Below, in pieces: positions 7,455-15,806 of a stretch of DNA of 44,370 nt (position 1 is its first letter; every line of letters starts with the position of its first letter). The notes under the pieces are model-generated. The model searched no databases. It saw nothing but the letters and a program-made list of their open reading frames with translations, and was not told the origin of the DNA. The stretch spans positions 30,938-75,307 of the forward strand of contig NZ_PDKP01000003.1 of NCBI RefSeq assembly GCF_002837055.1, read 5' to 3'. This stretch comes from Lactobacillus apis. Its GTDB lineage: Bacteria; Bacillota; Bacilli; Lactobacillales; Lactobacillaceae. Position numbers and translations under genes: made by a program.

Positions 7455-8243
7455 ATGTTTTGGAAAGCGTTAATTGTCGGACTGATTGGTGTTTTTGCCA
7501 TGTTCGACTCCAGATTATTAGGACGTGAAAACTTTGAGCAGCCACTGATTGTTAGTACTTTAGTAGGACTAGCTTTAGGTGATCCAGCAAAGGGATTAAT
7601 GGTTGGTGCAACCTTGCAATTGGTTTCAATGGGAATCGTTGCTGTAGGTGCAGCTACACCACCAGATATGGTGTTAGGCTCAGTTGTTGCTTCTGCTTTC
7701 GCGATTCTGTCCAACACGAGTGCTCAAGCAGCGTTGACGGTTGCTTTACCAGTTGCCGTATTAGGTCAAATGATTGGTATTGTCGTTAGAATGCTGTTCT
7801 CTTCCTTTAACCAGTTAGCAAATAAAGCAATCGATGCTGGGAAGTTCAAGAAAGCTCGTAGCTATCACATTGTATATGGTCCAATTATTTATGCTCTGCT
7901 CTACTTTGTGCCAATCTTCTTGGCAATTTTCTTAGGAACAAATGCAGTTTCGAGCTTCGTCAAATTGATTCCAGCTTGGTTAACAAATGGTTTGACCCTA
8001 GCAAGTAAGATTTTGCCAGCATATGGATTTGCACTATTAATGTCAACGATGATTGATAAGAAAAATGCAGTTTACCTATTTCTTGGTTTCTTTATTGCCG
8101 CATACGGCAAAATGTCAGTAATTAGTGTTGCAATTTTTGCAGTTATTTTAGTTGTCATTCTAAACAAGTTTATGTCTGGAAATGACAATAATAACACTCA
8201 ACCATCATCCAGTGACAGTTTAGATGACTTAGAAGAATTATAG
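7455..8243 (+). CDS. PTS mannose/fructose/sorbose family EIIC permease
   Basis: Membrane transport subunit of 262 residues with many hydrophobic segments. It has the family pattern MFDSRLLGRENFEQPL and the conserved GLALGDPAKGLMVGATLQL stretch, which forms part of the sugar site. The C-terminus is a polar tail rich in Asn, Ser, Asp and Glu (NDNNNTQPSSSDSLDDLEEL), longer and more acidic than I would expect. Start set by AAAGG; EIID follows after 9 bases. Confidence 0.92.
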   Translation: MFWKALIVGLIGVFAMFDSRLLGRENFEQPLIVSTLVGLALGDPAKGLMVGATLQLVSMGIVAVGAATPPDMVLGSVVASAFAILSNTSAQAALTVALPVAVLGQMIGIVVRMLFSSFNQLANKAIDAGKFKKARSYHIVYGPIIYALLYFVPIFLAIFLGTNAVSSFVKLIPAWLTNGLTLASKILPAYGFALLMSTMIDKKNAVYLFLGFFIAAYGKMSVISVAIFAVILVVILNKFMSGNDNNNTQPSSSDSLDDLEEL

Positions 8244-8252
8244 GAGACAAAA

Positions 8253-9089
8253 ATGGCTGAACAAAAACACACAGATAAACGATTACGTCATAAGTTCTCG
8301 CAATTCTTTTGGAGAGCATGGGCAATTCAGACTTCGTGGAACTATGAAAGTCAAATGAACATGGGTTTTATGTATGGTATGGCACCAACAATTGATGAGA
8401 TTTATGGTGAAAATCCTGACACTCCAGAAAAATTGCAGAAGAAAAAGGATGCATACCACCGTCACATGGCCTTCTTCAACTGTACGCCACAGTTAACCTC
8501 ATTTGTTTTGGGATTATCGTCGGCGATGGAAGAAGAGTATGCGGCTAACCCAGATACTTTTGATCCTGAATCAATTAACAGTGTTAAGACTTCATTGATG
8601 GGACCATTGTCAGGAATTGGCGATTCTTTCTTCCAAGGAACGATTAAAATTATTGCTTTTGGTTTGGGGATTAACATGGCGCAGCAGGGAAACCTGTTTG
8701 GTCCAATCTTGGCAATGATTATCTCCATTATCCCTTCAGCAATAGTTACTTACTGGGGTGGTAAGTGGGGTTACCTACAAGGTAAGAAGAATATCCAGAA
8801 ATTGATCAGCAACGGTACAATCAACCGAATCATGTCATTAATGAATGTGATTGGATTAATGGTTATTGGGGCGATGATTGCGACAATGATTGGAATTACA
8901 ACCCCAATTAAGTTTGGCAAGAGTTTTGTTTTACAGACTACATTGGATTCAATTTTCCCACAAATGCTTCCATTAGCCTTTACATTCGGCATGTTTTACC
9001 TAATCAAAAAGAAGGTAAATACCGCTTGGATTATGGTCATTTGTATTGTAGGCGGTATCCTGCTTAGCGTATTAGGGATATTTAATTAA
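8253..9089 (+). CDS. PTS mannose/fructose/sorbose family EIID component
   Basis: Second membrane subunit, 278 residues, partner of EIIC. Typical features are an N-terminal amphipathic part (FWRAWAIQTSWNYE), FNCTPQLTSFVLGLS, the glycine-rich MGPLSGIGDSFFQGT and C-terminal transmembrane helices. TAGGAG precedes the start. With the three genes before it, it completes a four-component permease like those of the man, lev and gfr systems. Confidence 0.93.
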   Translation: MAEQKHTDKRLRHKFSQFFWRAWAIQTSWNYESQMNMGFMYGMAPTIDEIYGENPDTPEKLQKKKDAYHRHMAFFNCTPQLTSFVLGLSSAMEEEYAANPDTFDPESINSVKTSLMGPLSGIGDSFFQGTIKIIAFGLGINMAQQGNLFGPILAMIISIIPSAIVTYWGGKWGYLQGKKNIQKLISNGTINRIMSLMNVIGLMVIGAMIATMIGITTPIKFGKSFVLQTTLDSIFPQMLPLAFTFGMFYLIKKKVNTAWIMVICIVGGILLSVLGIFN

Positions 9090-9141
9090 TTTATTGGTAA
9101 TTAGTAATTTTAGAGAATATATTTTAGGAGAAAAAATTATT

Positions 9142-10119
9142 ATGGATTTTGGAAAAGTTAAAGCAATTGTCGAAGACATTAAGTCAAAGCAACCAGGAAT
9201 TGATCGTGTAATGTTCGTTGGCTGTGGTGCCTCAATGGCAGATTTGTATCCTGGCTATTACTTCATTGCTCATGAGAGTACTAAGTTATTGTCATCAATT
9301 CAAACAGCTAATGAATTTAATTACGACACACCAAAAGGAGTAGGTGATCACACTATCGTTATCACAGCTTCTTTAGGTGGTAGCACACCAGAATCAGTTG
9401 CTGCAACTAAGAAAGCTAGAGAACTTGGTGCACATGTTGTTACCTTGTCAATGGCTGAAGATTCACCAATCATTAAAGAAACTGAATATAAAGTTGTTCA
9501 CGGTTTCCAAGAAAATTATGCTGCTAAGACTGAAAAGATGACATATTGCTTGGCTTTAGCAATTGAAATTGTTAAAGAATTTGAAGGCTATGAATTTTAC
9601 GATGAAGCCCTAGCTGCCTTTGATGGTATGCCAGACTTAATCCAAAATGCAGTTAAATCAGTTGGCCCAGCTGCTAAAGAATTTGGTGAAAAGTATAAAG
9701 ATGAGAAGACAATTTATGTATTGAGTAGTGGTGCTTCACTTGGCGTTGCATATTCAACTGCTTCATTCCTCTTTATGGAAATGCAATGGATTGCGGCTCC
9801 AACTGTTCACTCTGGTGAATACTTCCACGGTCCATTTGAACTGACAGAGAAAGATGCGCCATACTTGTTATTTATGAATGATGGTAAGACACGTCATTTA
9901 GATGCTAGAGCATTAACCTTCTTACAAAGATTTGATGCACAAATCACAAATATTGACGCTAAAGACTACGGCTTAAACGAAATTGCTAGTGAAAATGTCA
10001 TTGATTACTTTAACCCAATGATTCATACAGGTGTAATGCGTGTCTTTGCTGAAGAATTAGCTAAGGCAAGAAAGCACCCATTAACTAAGCGTCGCTACAT
10101 GTGGAAACTTACTTACTAA
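9142..10119 (+). CDS. SIS-domain sugar-phosphate deglycase, FrlB/FraB-like (SIS2)
   Basis: Probable fructosamine-6-phosphate deglycase, 325 residues; such enzymes convert fructoselysine- or glucoselysine-6-phosphate to glucose 6-phosphate plus amine. The catalytic pair expected from FraB is intact: Glu213 in FMEMQW and His229 in GEYFHGP, 16 residues apart. The C-terminus TKRRYMWKLTY resembles FrlB. I start at ATG 9142 because AGGAG (9126-9130) precedes it; the in-frame GTG at 9094 lies only 4 bases after the EIID stop and lacks a ribosome site. Co-transcribed with the PTS genes and closed by the terminator at 10137. The exact substrate cannot be read from sequence. Confidence 0.85.
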   Translation: MDFGKVKAIVEDIKSKQPGIDRVMFVGCGASMADLYPGYYFIAHESTKLLSSIQTANEFNYDTPKGVGDHTIVITASLGGSTPESVAATKKARELGAHVVTLSMAEDSPIIKETEYKVVHGFQENYAAKTEKMTYCLALAIEIVKEFEGYEFYDEALAAFDGMPDLIQNAVKSVGPAAKEFGEKYKDEKTIYVLSSGASLGVAYSTASFLFMEMQWIAAPTVHSGEYFHGPFELTEKDAPYLLFMNDGKTRHLDARALTFLQRFDAQITNIDAKDYGLNEIASENVIDYFNPMIHTGVMRVFAEELAKARKHPLTKRRYMWKLTY

Positions 10120-10136
10120 TTAAAACAATAATTATC

Positions 10137-10172
10137 AAAAAGGATCCTATTTTAAAAATAGAATCCTTTTTT
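10137..10172 (+). terminator. Hairpin terminator after SIS2
   Basis: A long stem (AAAAGGAT and CTATTTT pairing with AAAATAG and ATCCTTTT, one mismatch) followed by a T-rich run. It separates PTS-SIS2 from SIS3-gntR, so the last two genes may be expressed by read-through or from their own weak promoter. Confidence 0.8.
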
Positions 10173-10229
10173 CTTTTCTAAGGGTTTAATACTTATCCTA
10201 CAGTTAATAAAATGAGAGGACATTTTAAG

Positions 10230-11207
10230 ATGGAAAATAATAAGGTAAACGAAGCTGTCAAACTAGCAGCAAATCATCATCAAGGAAAAATAACCAGTAT
10301 TTACTTTACTGCATGTGGTGGTTCGCTGGTTGATTTTTATGTTTCAAAGTATTTTTTAGAAGCAGAAGCTAAAACAATAACTACTGGTTGGTATAATGCA
10401 AGTGAATTTGTAAATGTTCCACCGGCAAAGTTAGGTAAAGATTCGATTGTATTTATTTGCTCACACAGTGGTGATACAGCTGAAACGATAGAAGCAGCCA
10501 AAATTGCTCAAGAAAAAGGTGCATTTACAATTGGTTTGACTTTTAATAAAAATGCTAATTTACTGAAATATTCGAATGCTAAAATTATTTATGAATGGGG
10601 TAATGAGGAAGAAGTCGTCAACAACCCGATGGCAATTACACTAGATGCAACAGTAAAACTGCTACAAAACTTTGAAGACTATCAATATGCTGCAGATTTT
10701 GACGATGGTTTTAAGAAGATTGATACTGTGATTTCAAGAGCAATCAGACAAGTACAACCGAGAACAAAGAAGTTTGCACAAGTTTATCAAAATGAGACAA
10801 TGTTTTATGTTTTGGGAAGTGGACCGTCTTTCGGACATGCATATGGATTCTCTATCTGCTCGTTAATGGAAATGCAATGGTTAAACTCTTCTGCCATTCA
10901 TTCTGGTGAATATTTCCATGGCCCTTTCGAAGTTACTGATAAGAATCTTCCTTATATTTTATTAAAAAGTTTAGGTAGAACGCGTGTATTAGATGAACGT
11001 GCCGAACGATTTTTAGCAAAGTATGCACAAAAAGTAGAAGTTGTTGATGCTAAAGAACTTGGTTTGGATTTAATTGACGATAAAGTTTCAGAGTACTTTA
11101 GTCCAATTTTGTTTTATACTGTTCTATGTGAATATAGAGCTAAATTGGCTGTTGTCCATGATCATTCATTAGACGTAAGAAGATACATGGGCAAGGTGGA
11201 ATATTAA
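10230..11207 (+). CDS. SIS-domain sugar-phosphate deglycase, FrlB/FraB-like (SIS3)
   Basis: Third SIS paralogue, 325 residues, the same length as SIS2. The SIS motif CSHSGDTAETIEAAK is canonical. Glu214 (LMEMQW) and His230 (GEYFHGP) match the catalytic pair of FraB. The C-terminus DVRRYMGKVEY is the closest of the three to FrlB. ATG 10230 is preferred over ATG 10212 because GAGAGG lies 10 bases before it. The gntR gene follows after 21 bases. In the Salmonella gfr operon two deglycases handle glucoselysine and fructoselysine; SIS2 and SIS3 may divide the work similarly (inference). Confidence 0.85.
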   Translation: MENNKVNEAVKLAANHHQGKITSIYFTACGGSLVDFYVSKYFLEAEAKTITTGWYNASEFVNVPPAKLGKDSIVFICSHSGDTAETIEAAKIAQEKGAFTIGLTFNKNANLLKYSNAKIIYEWGNEEEVVNNPMAITLDATVKLLQNFEDYQYAADFDDGFKKIDTVISRAIRQVQPRTKKFAQVYQNETMFYVLGSGPSFGHAYGFSICSLMEMQWLNSSAIHSGEYFHGPFEVTDKNLPYILLKSLGRTRVLDERAERFLAKYAQKVEVVDAKELGLDLIDDKVSEYFSPILFYTVLCEYRAKLAVVHDHSLDVRRYMGKVEY

Positions 11208-11228
11208 TATAGGTAGTGGTGACTTTAA

Positions 11229-11933
11229 GTGAAGGAAACGGGTTCTTTATACTCTCAAGTGATGGAAAAGATAAGACAGAAAATTATTAGTGGGGAATAT
11301 CCAGTTAATAGTAAATTGCCAAATGAGTTTGATTTAAGTGAGCAATTTGATGTTAGCCGTGTTACTTTAAGAAAAGCAATTAAAGGCTTAGCTGATGATG
11401 GGTTGGTGGAAAAGATTCAAGGGGTTGGAACTTTTGTCAGACAGCCACAGAAAGTTAAACGCATCGTTAGTTCTTCGGCCGTAGAGAGTTTTTCAGAAAT
11501 AGCTGAAAAAGAGGGCTTTAAAGCTAGTGTCGAAGTAGTTAAGGTCAAGGAAGTAGAAACACCTGCTGAATTAAAGGATGTTCTTGAAAGTCGTAGAGCG
11601 CTGTTTATCGAACGGGTCCATTCGGTCAATGAAGAACCAATTATGCTTGAATGTAATTATTTTCCCTTACCTCGTTTTAAAAAGTTGAAGGACGAAGATT
11701 TACATAAGTCTTTGTATCAAATATTGCGTGAAAAATATCAAATCGATAAATTGAATTCACGTGACATGATTATTAGTGTTGCATTGGCAAGCCTGAGTGA
11801 AGCAAAGCTTTTGAAAAAATCGATTGGTTTTCCCCTACTACTTTTGCAAGTTTGTGTTGAAGACGAGAATCATCAGGTGGTTCATGCTGGTCAACAATAT
11901 GTTATTTCTGATCGATATGAATTCCATGTGTAG
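11229..11933 (+). CDS. GntR-family regulator with UTRA domain, end of SIS/PTS locus
   Basis: Regulator of 234 residues: winged helix at about residues 5-75 (LPNEFDLSEQFDVSRVTLRKAIK, GVGTFV) followed by a UTRA domain ending in YVISDRYEFHV. It starts at GTG, with a weak ribosome site. It is 21 bases after SIS3 and therefore probably co-transcribed. With the divergent regulator at 4390 it gives the locus two GntR/UTRA proteins, one at each end, suggesting two inducers or control of separate promoters. Confidence 0.88.
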   Translation: MKETGSLYSQVMEKIRQKIISGEYPVNSKLPNEFDLSEQFDVSRVTLRKAIKGLADDGLVEKIQGVGTFVRQPQKVKRIVSSSAVESFSEIAEKEGFKASVEVVKVKEVETPAELKDVLESRRALFIERVHSVNEEPIMLECNYFPLPRFKKLKDEDLHKSLYQILREKYQIDKLNSRDMIISVALASLSEAKLLKKSIGFPLLLLQVCVEDENHQVVHAGQQYVISDRYEFHV

Positions 11934-12008
11934 TAGAATATGATTCTTATCATTGGTATTTATAAAAGATGCAAAAAAGTTGATTAAGGAAATAAAGTGG
12001 TAATAACG

Positions 12009-12014
12009 TATAAT
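12009..12014 (+). promoter_or_regulatory. -10 box upstream of the SEC10/PgrA-like gene
   Basis: TATAAT about 65 bases before the start codon. A convincing -35 box at normal spacing is not visible. Confidence 0.35.
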
Positions 12015-12079
12015 TAGTTTTAGAATTAAACATAAACCATAAAGAGCCGTTAGGTAAAGAATACTCTTGAGGAAGATAA

Positions 12080-13138
12080 ATGAAGAAAAGTAAACTTGCC
12101 CTTGTCGCGATTAACCTTATTTTTTTGGTAACTGTCCCAGTACTTGGATTGACTGAGTCAAATCAGGTGGCAGCAGCTACTGTTAAAGGCTATGTTAAAA
12201 CTAGAAGCAATAAAAAAGTGCGCTTATACACGATTAAAGGCAAGCACTCTAATTTTTATGCAAGTCCAAAGTATCGTTATCCATATAGTTCGAAAAAGAA
12301 AATTGGTAAGCAAAAGCGTGTAGCATACAAAATTGGTAGTAATTCCCACTGGATTTTAGCCAAGGATGCGACTGTGATAAAACAACCGAGTCCTGAAAAA
12401 TATGTTCAAGCACAGCTACAAATGCCAGCGGGATATACCAAGCTAGAGCTGTTACAAGCTTATCAGGGCAATCCTAGTCAGGCTTTTATCAATGCCTCAA
12501 TTAAAGGGATGAAGACTAATAGCTTTAGTCGCATTAGTGCAGCTGAAAATGAAGAAGATAACCATAATATGGTAGACTTGGCTAAACCAACACCAGAGCA
12601 AATTGATACTTTAACCACTTTTTCACTCCGCTTAATTAATCAGGCTAGAAGCCAACTAGGTCTTGAATTGTGGCAAGACAGCGTTGGTGCACGAAAACTA
12701 GCGCGTGACATAGCAATCCAATATACTGAAAATAATAAAACAATCAAGGATAGCCATTACGTTACTGGGATAGTTAAAGCATGTAAGTCCAATGGACTAA
12801 ATCTTGATGATAATTATGTCGAAGACATGGCAGGTTTTTATAATCCTAATAGAATAATGTCAATGACAGAATTAAAGAAAAGCGTTTATTTTGGCTTGAA
12901 ACAAATGATTTTTGGCTATACAGGTAGTGGTGAAGAGGGTCGAAATGATCGCAGCAACTATCAAGAATGGGAACATGCAGGCGACCTATTTAATACTCAA
13001 GGCTCTCTACATGATGGTGATTATAACTATTATGGTTTTAGCCTTTCCCATAATAATGATATTTGCTCAATGCACTTTATCAGTGTTCCAACTTATATTG
13101 TAAAAAATAATACGTATAATACTGGCTTTAAGCCATAA
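12080..13138 (+). CDS. Secreted SEC10/PgrA-like surface protein with N-terminal SLAP-type domain
   Basis: Exported protein of 352 residues. A signal peptide (MKKSKLALVAINLIFLV, cleavage near VAAA, residue ~35) is followed by a basic SLAP-like wall-binding domain (residues ~38-95, rich in Lys and Tyr). Residues ~180-340 look like the SEC10/PgrA surface-exclusion domain, which has a CAP-like fold: FSLRLINQARSQLGLELW, KDSHYVTG, SNYQEWEHAGDLF, NYYGFSLSH. There is no LPXTG motif, so wall attachment would be through the SLAP domain. GAGGAAG sets the start. The function of this family in lactobacilli is not settled. Confidence 0.75.
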   Translation: MKKSKLALVAINLIFLVTVPVLGLTESNQVAAATVKGYVKTRSNKKVRLYTIKGKHSNFYASPKYRYPYSSKKKIGKQKRVAYKIGSNSHWILAKDATVIKQPSPEKYVQAQLQMPAGYTKLELLQAYQGNPSQAFINASIKGMKTNSFSRISAAENEEDNHNMVDLAKPTPEQIDTLTTFSLRLINQARSQLGLELWQDSVGARKLARDIAIQYTENNKTIKDSHYVTGIVKACKSNGLNLDDNYVEDMAGFYNPNRIMSMTELKKSVYFGLKQMIFGYTGSGEEGRNDRSNYQEWEHAGDLFNTQGSLHDGDYNYYGFSLSHNNDICSMHFISVPTYIVKNNTYNTGFKP

Positions 13139-13151
13139 TGAATTTGTAAAG

Positions 13152-13181
13152 AAGATAGTCGAAATTTGACTATCTTTTTTG
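13152..13181 (+). terminator. Rho-independent terminator
   Basis: AAGATAGTC / GACTATCTT stem with a 7-base loop and a T-run. Confidence 0.88.
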
Positions 13182-13239
13182 TTAGCAAATAATAAAAAAT
13201 GCTAAAATTAATTATCTTGAATAAAGTGAGGGTTAGAAA

Positions 13240-13755
13240 ATGCCAACTTATATTAAATTAGCGCAAAAAAGCGATTTACCAGAAATAATGAAGATAATTG
13301 ACGAAGCAAAGCAATTAATGAAAAACGATGGTACTCCTCAGTGGCAAGAAGGAAAGCCTAATGAAGCAATATTATCTGATGATATTGAAAAAGAACGTGC
13401 ATATTGTTTAATGGTTGATCACGATATTGCAGGAATTGCTATTTTAATGACGCCCCCTGAACCGACGTACAAGCAAATTGAAGGTGAATGGAACAATGAT
13501 GTTGATCAATATGCGACAATTCACCGCATTGCGATTTCGACTAAGTTCCGTGGCCAGCATCTAGGAAAAATTTTTATGTCCAACTTAATTTCTCGTGGAA
13601 TGATGCTTGGAATACATAATTTTAGAATCGATACACATGCTGTTAATAAGAGAATGCAAGGTCTAATTAAAGCTACCGGCTTTGAAGAACGTGGGGTTAT
13701 TTATATTGATCAAACTGAAAACGGTGCTAGAAACGCTTATGAATTAAACCTGTAG
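13240..13755 (+). CDS. GNAT-family N-acetyltransferase
   Basis: Acetyl-CoA dependent acyltransferase of 171 residues. It has the usual order: N-terminal helix pair (LPEIMKIIDEAKQLM), central strand AGIAILM, and the acetyl-CoA motif IHRIAISTKFRGQHLGKIF where RGQHLG forms the pyrophosphate loop, then FRIDTHAVNKRMQ and GFEERG. The acceptor cannot be inferred. It has its own ribosome site (GAGGG) and is followed by the tRNA-Gln promoter. Confidence 0.88.
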   Translation: MPTYIKLAQKSDLPEIMKIIDEAKQLMKNDGTPQWQEGKPNEAILSDDIEKERAYCLMVDHDIAGIAILMTPPEPTYKQIEGEWNNDVDQYATIHRIAISTKFRGQHLGKIFMSNLISRGMMLGIHNFRIDTHAVNKRMQGLIKATGFEERGVIYIDQTENGARNAYELNL

Positions 13756-13807
13756 TTTTAGCTGAGTTAATAAGGTAATTACGGATATAAAAAAATAATT
13801 TTCCCTC

Positions 13808-13836
13808 TTGACTTACGAACAACATTTTTCTATACT
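13808..13836 (+). promoter_or_regulatory. tRNA-Gln promoter
   Basis: TTGACT (-35), 17-base spacer, TATACT (-10), 38 bases before the tRNA. A strong consensus-like pair as expected for a stable RNA. Confidence 0.8.
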
Positions 13837-13873
13837 ATTAAATGTTGAGCGAACAAGTAAAAGCTCAAAGGAA

Positions 13874-13944
13874 TGGGTTATAGCCAAGTGGTAAGGCACT
13901 AGTTTTTGGTACTAGTATGCGCTGGTTCGAATCCAGCTAACCCA
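13874..13944 (+). tRNA. tRNA-Gln (anticodon TTG), copy 1
   Basis: A 71-base cloverleaf: acceptor TGGGTTA / TAACCCA, D-arm AGCCAAGTGGTAAGGC, anticodon loop TTTTGGT giving TTG, and T-arm with GGTTCGAATCC. No encoded CCA beyond the natural end. Identical to the copy at 17140. A 10-base direct repeat CTTACGAACA flanks it (13812-13821 and 13951-13960). Confidence 0.97.
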
Positions 13945-13963
13945 ATTGTTCTTACGAACACCC

Positions 13964-14000
13964 AACCCAAATAAAGGCAGTTCATTTAATTATGAACTGC
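13964..14000. repeat. 37-bp direct repeat, left copy
   Basis: Identical over 37 bases to 15662-15698, with the similarity continuing through one base change of length and another nine bases. It starts just after tRNA-Gln copy 1 and contains its terminator hairpin. The pair bounds a 1.7-kb segment. Confidence 0.9.
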
Positions 14001-14007
14001 CTTTTTT
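13973..14007 (+). terminator. Terminator of tRNA-Gln copy 1
   Basis: AAAGGCAGTTCAT / ATGAACTGCCTTT stem followed by T-run. Confidence 0.88.
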
Positions 14008-14219
14008 ATTGTGAAAAATCAACTAAAAGGAAGCACTAGTAGTATTTTATAACCAATTGTTGTTAATTGTTTGTAGCGGTACAGTTAAAAACTGTTCGAA
14101 ATTTATTCATGCTTATTTGTGAATGGAAATCTAATTTTTTAGGTTGGACTAAATTTTTTTTATATTAATATATACTTTGAGCTTGTAAATCATAAAGTGT
14201 CCCATATGGAGGTAAAGAT

Positions 14220-14984
14220 ATGAATGAGGAATGGTTACCGGATTTATTACAATTTGTTCCAAATATGGAAATTGCCCAGAACTATCTAAAAGACAATTTT
14301 TTTTTAAGAGATATACTAGACTATAATCAAGTTAGCAAAAACAAAAATTCAAAATACGATGAAGATGAAGGTACTATGCTAGACGAGAAGTTAGAACCAC
14401 ATGTCTTCTTTATTTCTTGCTTTACTGTTTTGAATCCATCTTTTTTTGATGAAAAAGGTGGTCTTAAGAAAGAAGTAATAGATGGATTAAATCTTGGAAA
14501 TGTAGATAAAGATGGAAAGACAATCGAAAGACCTTTTATCACTATAAGTAGTAATAACTTTAAAAAGCTTACATGTAAGTTAAAAAGAGCATGTTCAGTT
14601 TACTTTAAAAAGCAAAACATTATAAGTTCTGAACTTGTCACTAGAGGCGTAGAGTACTTAAAGGATAGTTGTTATAACAGTCAATCCATTAAATATAGCA
14701 AAAAGTTAGATGAATTACCTCATAGTGTATTGGGGGGAAAACGAATACTTGCTGTGACTCGATTTAATAAGCAGCAAAAAGAGACTTATGAAAAATGTAT
14801 GAAATTCCTATGTTGGACAAAAAGATGCTCCTTTTTTAGACAGAATGAATATAGATTTATGATACTTTTATATAGTGAAAAATTAAGGAGCTCTGAGTTG
14901 GAAATTCCAATTCCTGATTTACACAATCTTATAAAAGTGCATGAATATAGTGATATATATAAAATTACTAAAGATAATCTATAA
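14220..14984 (+). CDS. Unrecognised accessory protein, 254 residues, in tRNA-Gln islet
   Basis: I do not recognise this gene with certainty. It has a good ribosome site (GGAGGT, 6 bases before ATG) and a plausible promoter (TTGGAC at 14144, TAATAT at 14166). The product has no signal peptide or membrane segment and is rich in Lys, Asn, Phe and Cys; base composition is more AT-rich than the neighbours. Features seen are HVFFISCFTVLNPSFF near residue 60, VEYLKDSCY near 150, and FFRQNEYRFMILLYSEK near 215. A FISCF-type strand, then a V.Y strand, then F..E.R recalls the DUF2971 group found in defence islands and prophages, but the match is loose. Probably horizontally acquired. Confidence 0.6.
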   Translation: MNEEWLPDLLQFVPNMEIAQNYLKDNFFLRDILDYNQVSKNKNSKYDEDEGTMLDEKLEPHVFFISCFTVLNPSFFDEKGGLKKEVIDGLNLGNVDKDGKTIERPFITISSNNFKKLTCKLKRACSVYFKKQNIISSELVTRGVEYLKDSCYNSQSIKYSKKLDELPHSVLGGKRILAVTRFNKQQKETYEKCMKFLCWTKRCSFFRQNEYRFMILLYSEKLRSSELEIPIPDLHNLIKVHEYSDIYKITKDNL

Positions 14985-15661
14985 CTGCCTATTAAGAAAC
15001 AATGCTGTTTAAAGACGAAAGCAAGGATTGCCAAAAGTTCTTTGAACAAAAAAACTTTATTTATAATAATTTAGACTAAATTATTTCAGCCAAATGGCAA
15101 TTCTAGTGAAAAGTACATATAAAGGGGTTAGTGACAAATCCACTAGACGACAAACATATATAATCTATTAAGCAATTGATAGCTGCCTGATATCAGCGAC
15201 ATTAAAAGACAAGAACAAGTATATAAAAGCAGCCTTTTATTTTTTCGACAGGAGAATTATATCTTAATATAATTAAGGTTATTAAACGGGCTAAATATAG
15301 ATTTTATTGTAAAGAGTTTCACTGATATATAAAGAAAGCTGTGTTCCACAACGTCATGTATTGGTAATTGACGTATACTTTTGATTTAACGTTCTGCGAT
15401 ATTGTTTAGAATTTCATCATGTGTTTATTAATTCGATATTGATTTGACGCTTAATAAAAGGATTTATATAAGCATAGCTCCGATGATGTTATAGATATTA
15501 TTATACTCATATCGTTCAAAAAAGATAAAAATAAAGTTGTGGATAAATTATTTAAGTACTTAAACACTTAGTGAAAATAAAAAAAGAGTAATACGCGGAG
15601 AGCCATTTTGTAGTTAGTTTTTAAAGCGCTGGAGTAATAATGATTTAGACTATAGTGTGTT
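14985..15661. other. Non-coding, AT-rich part of the islet
   Basis: No frame with a ribosome site and more than about 40 codons was found on either strand. Several stop-rich stretches could be decayed genes, but no recognisable integrase, replication or transposase fragment was read by eye. Confidence 0.4.
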
Positions 15662-15698
15662 AACCCAAATAAAGGCAGTTCATTTAATTATGAACTGC
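15662..15698. repeat. 37-bp direct repeat, right copy
   Basis: Same 37 bases as at 13964-14000. The hairpin has lost one C of GAACTGCC, so the terminator stem is slightly weaker. Preceded by TT, so the sequence TTAACCCA reproduces the tRNA-Gln 3' end. Confidence 0.9.
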
Positions 15699-15806
15699 TT
15701 TTTTATTATAAAAATTAATAACAAATTAAATAAATATGGTAGAAAAATAATTCCGTTAACTGTATAATTTAAAAAAAGCAAGAAAACAGAAGTTAGGGTG
15801 AAACAT

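Larger units (their letters stand above)
13964..15698. mobile_element. Putative 1.7-kb genomic islet next to tRNA-Gln
   Basis: Segment bounded by 37-bp perfect direct repeats immediately downstream of a tRNA gene. In the right copy the bases just before the shared terminator read TTAACCCA, matching the last seven bases of tRNA-Gln. Inside are one AT-rich orphan gene and about 670 bases with no coding. No integrase is left. This looks like a decayed tRNA-targeted element or a recombination product of duplicated tRNA-Gln units; the nature is inferred. Confidence 0.5.

Noticed and set aside
13812-13960. CTTACGAACA direct repeats as an IS target-site duplication
   Set aside because: The enclosed DNA is a tRNA gene with promoter parts, no transposase or terminal inverted repeats; ten bases can recur through duplication.
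14985-15661. Decayed integrase in the islet
   Set aside because: Reading all frames by eye gave no convincing integrase motif such as HxLRHT.
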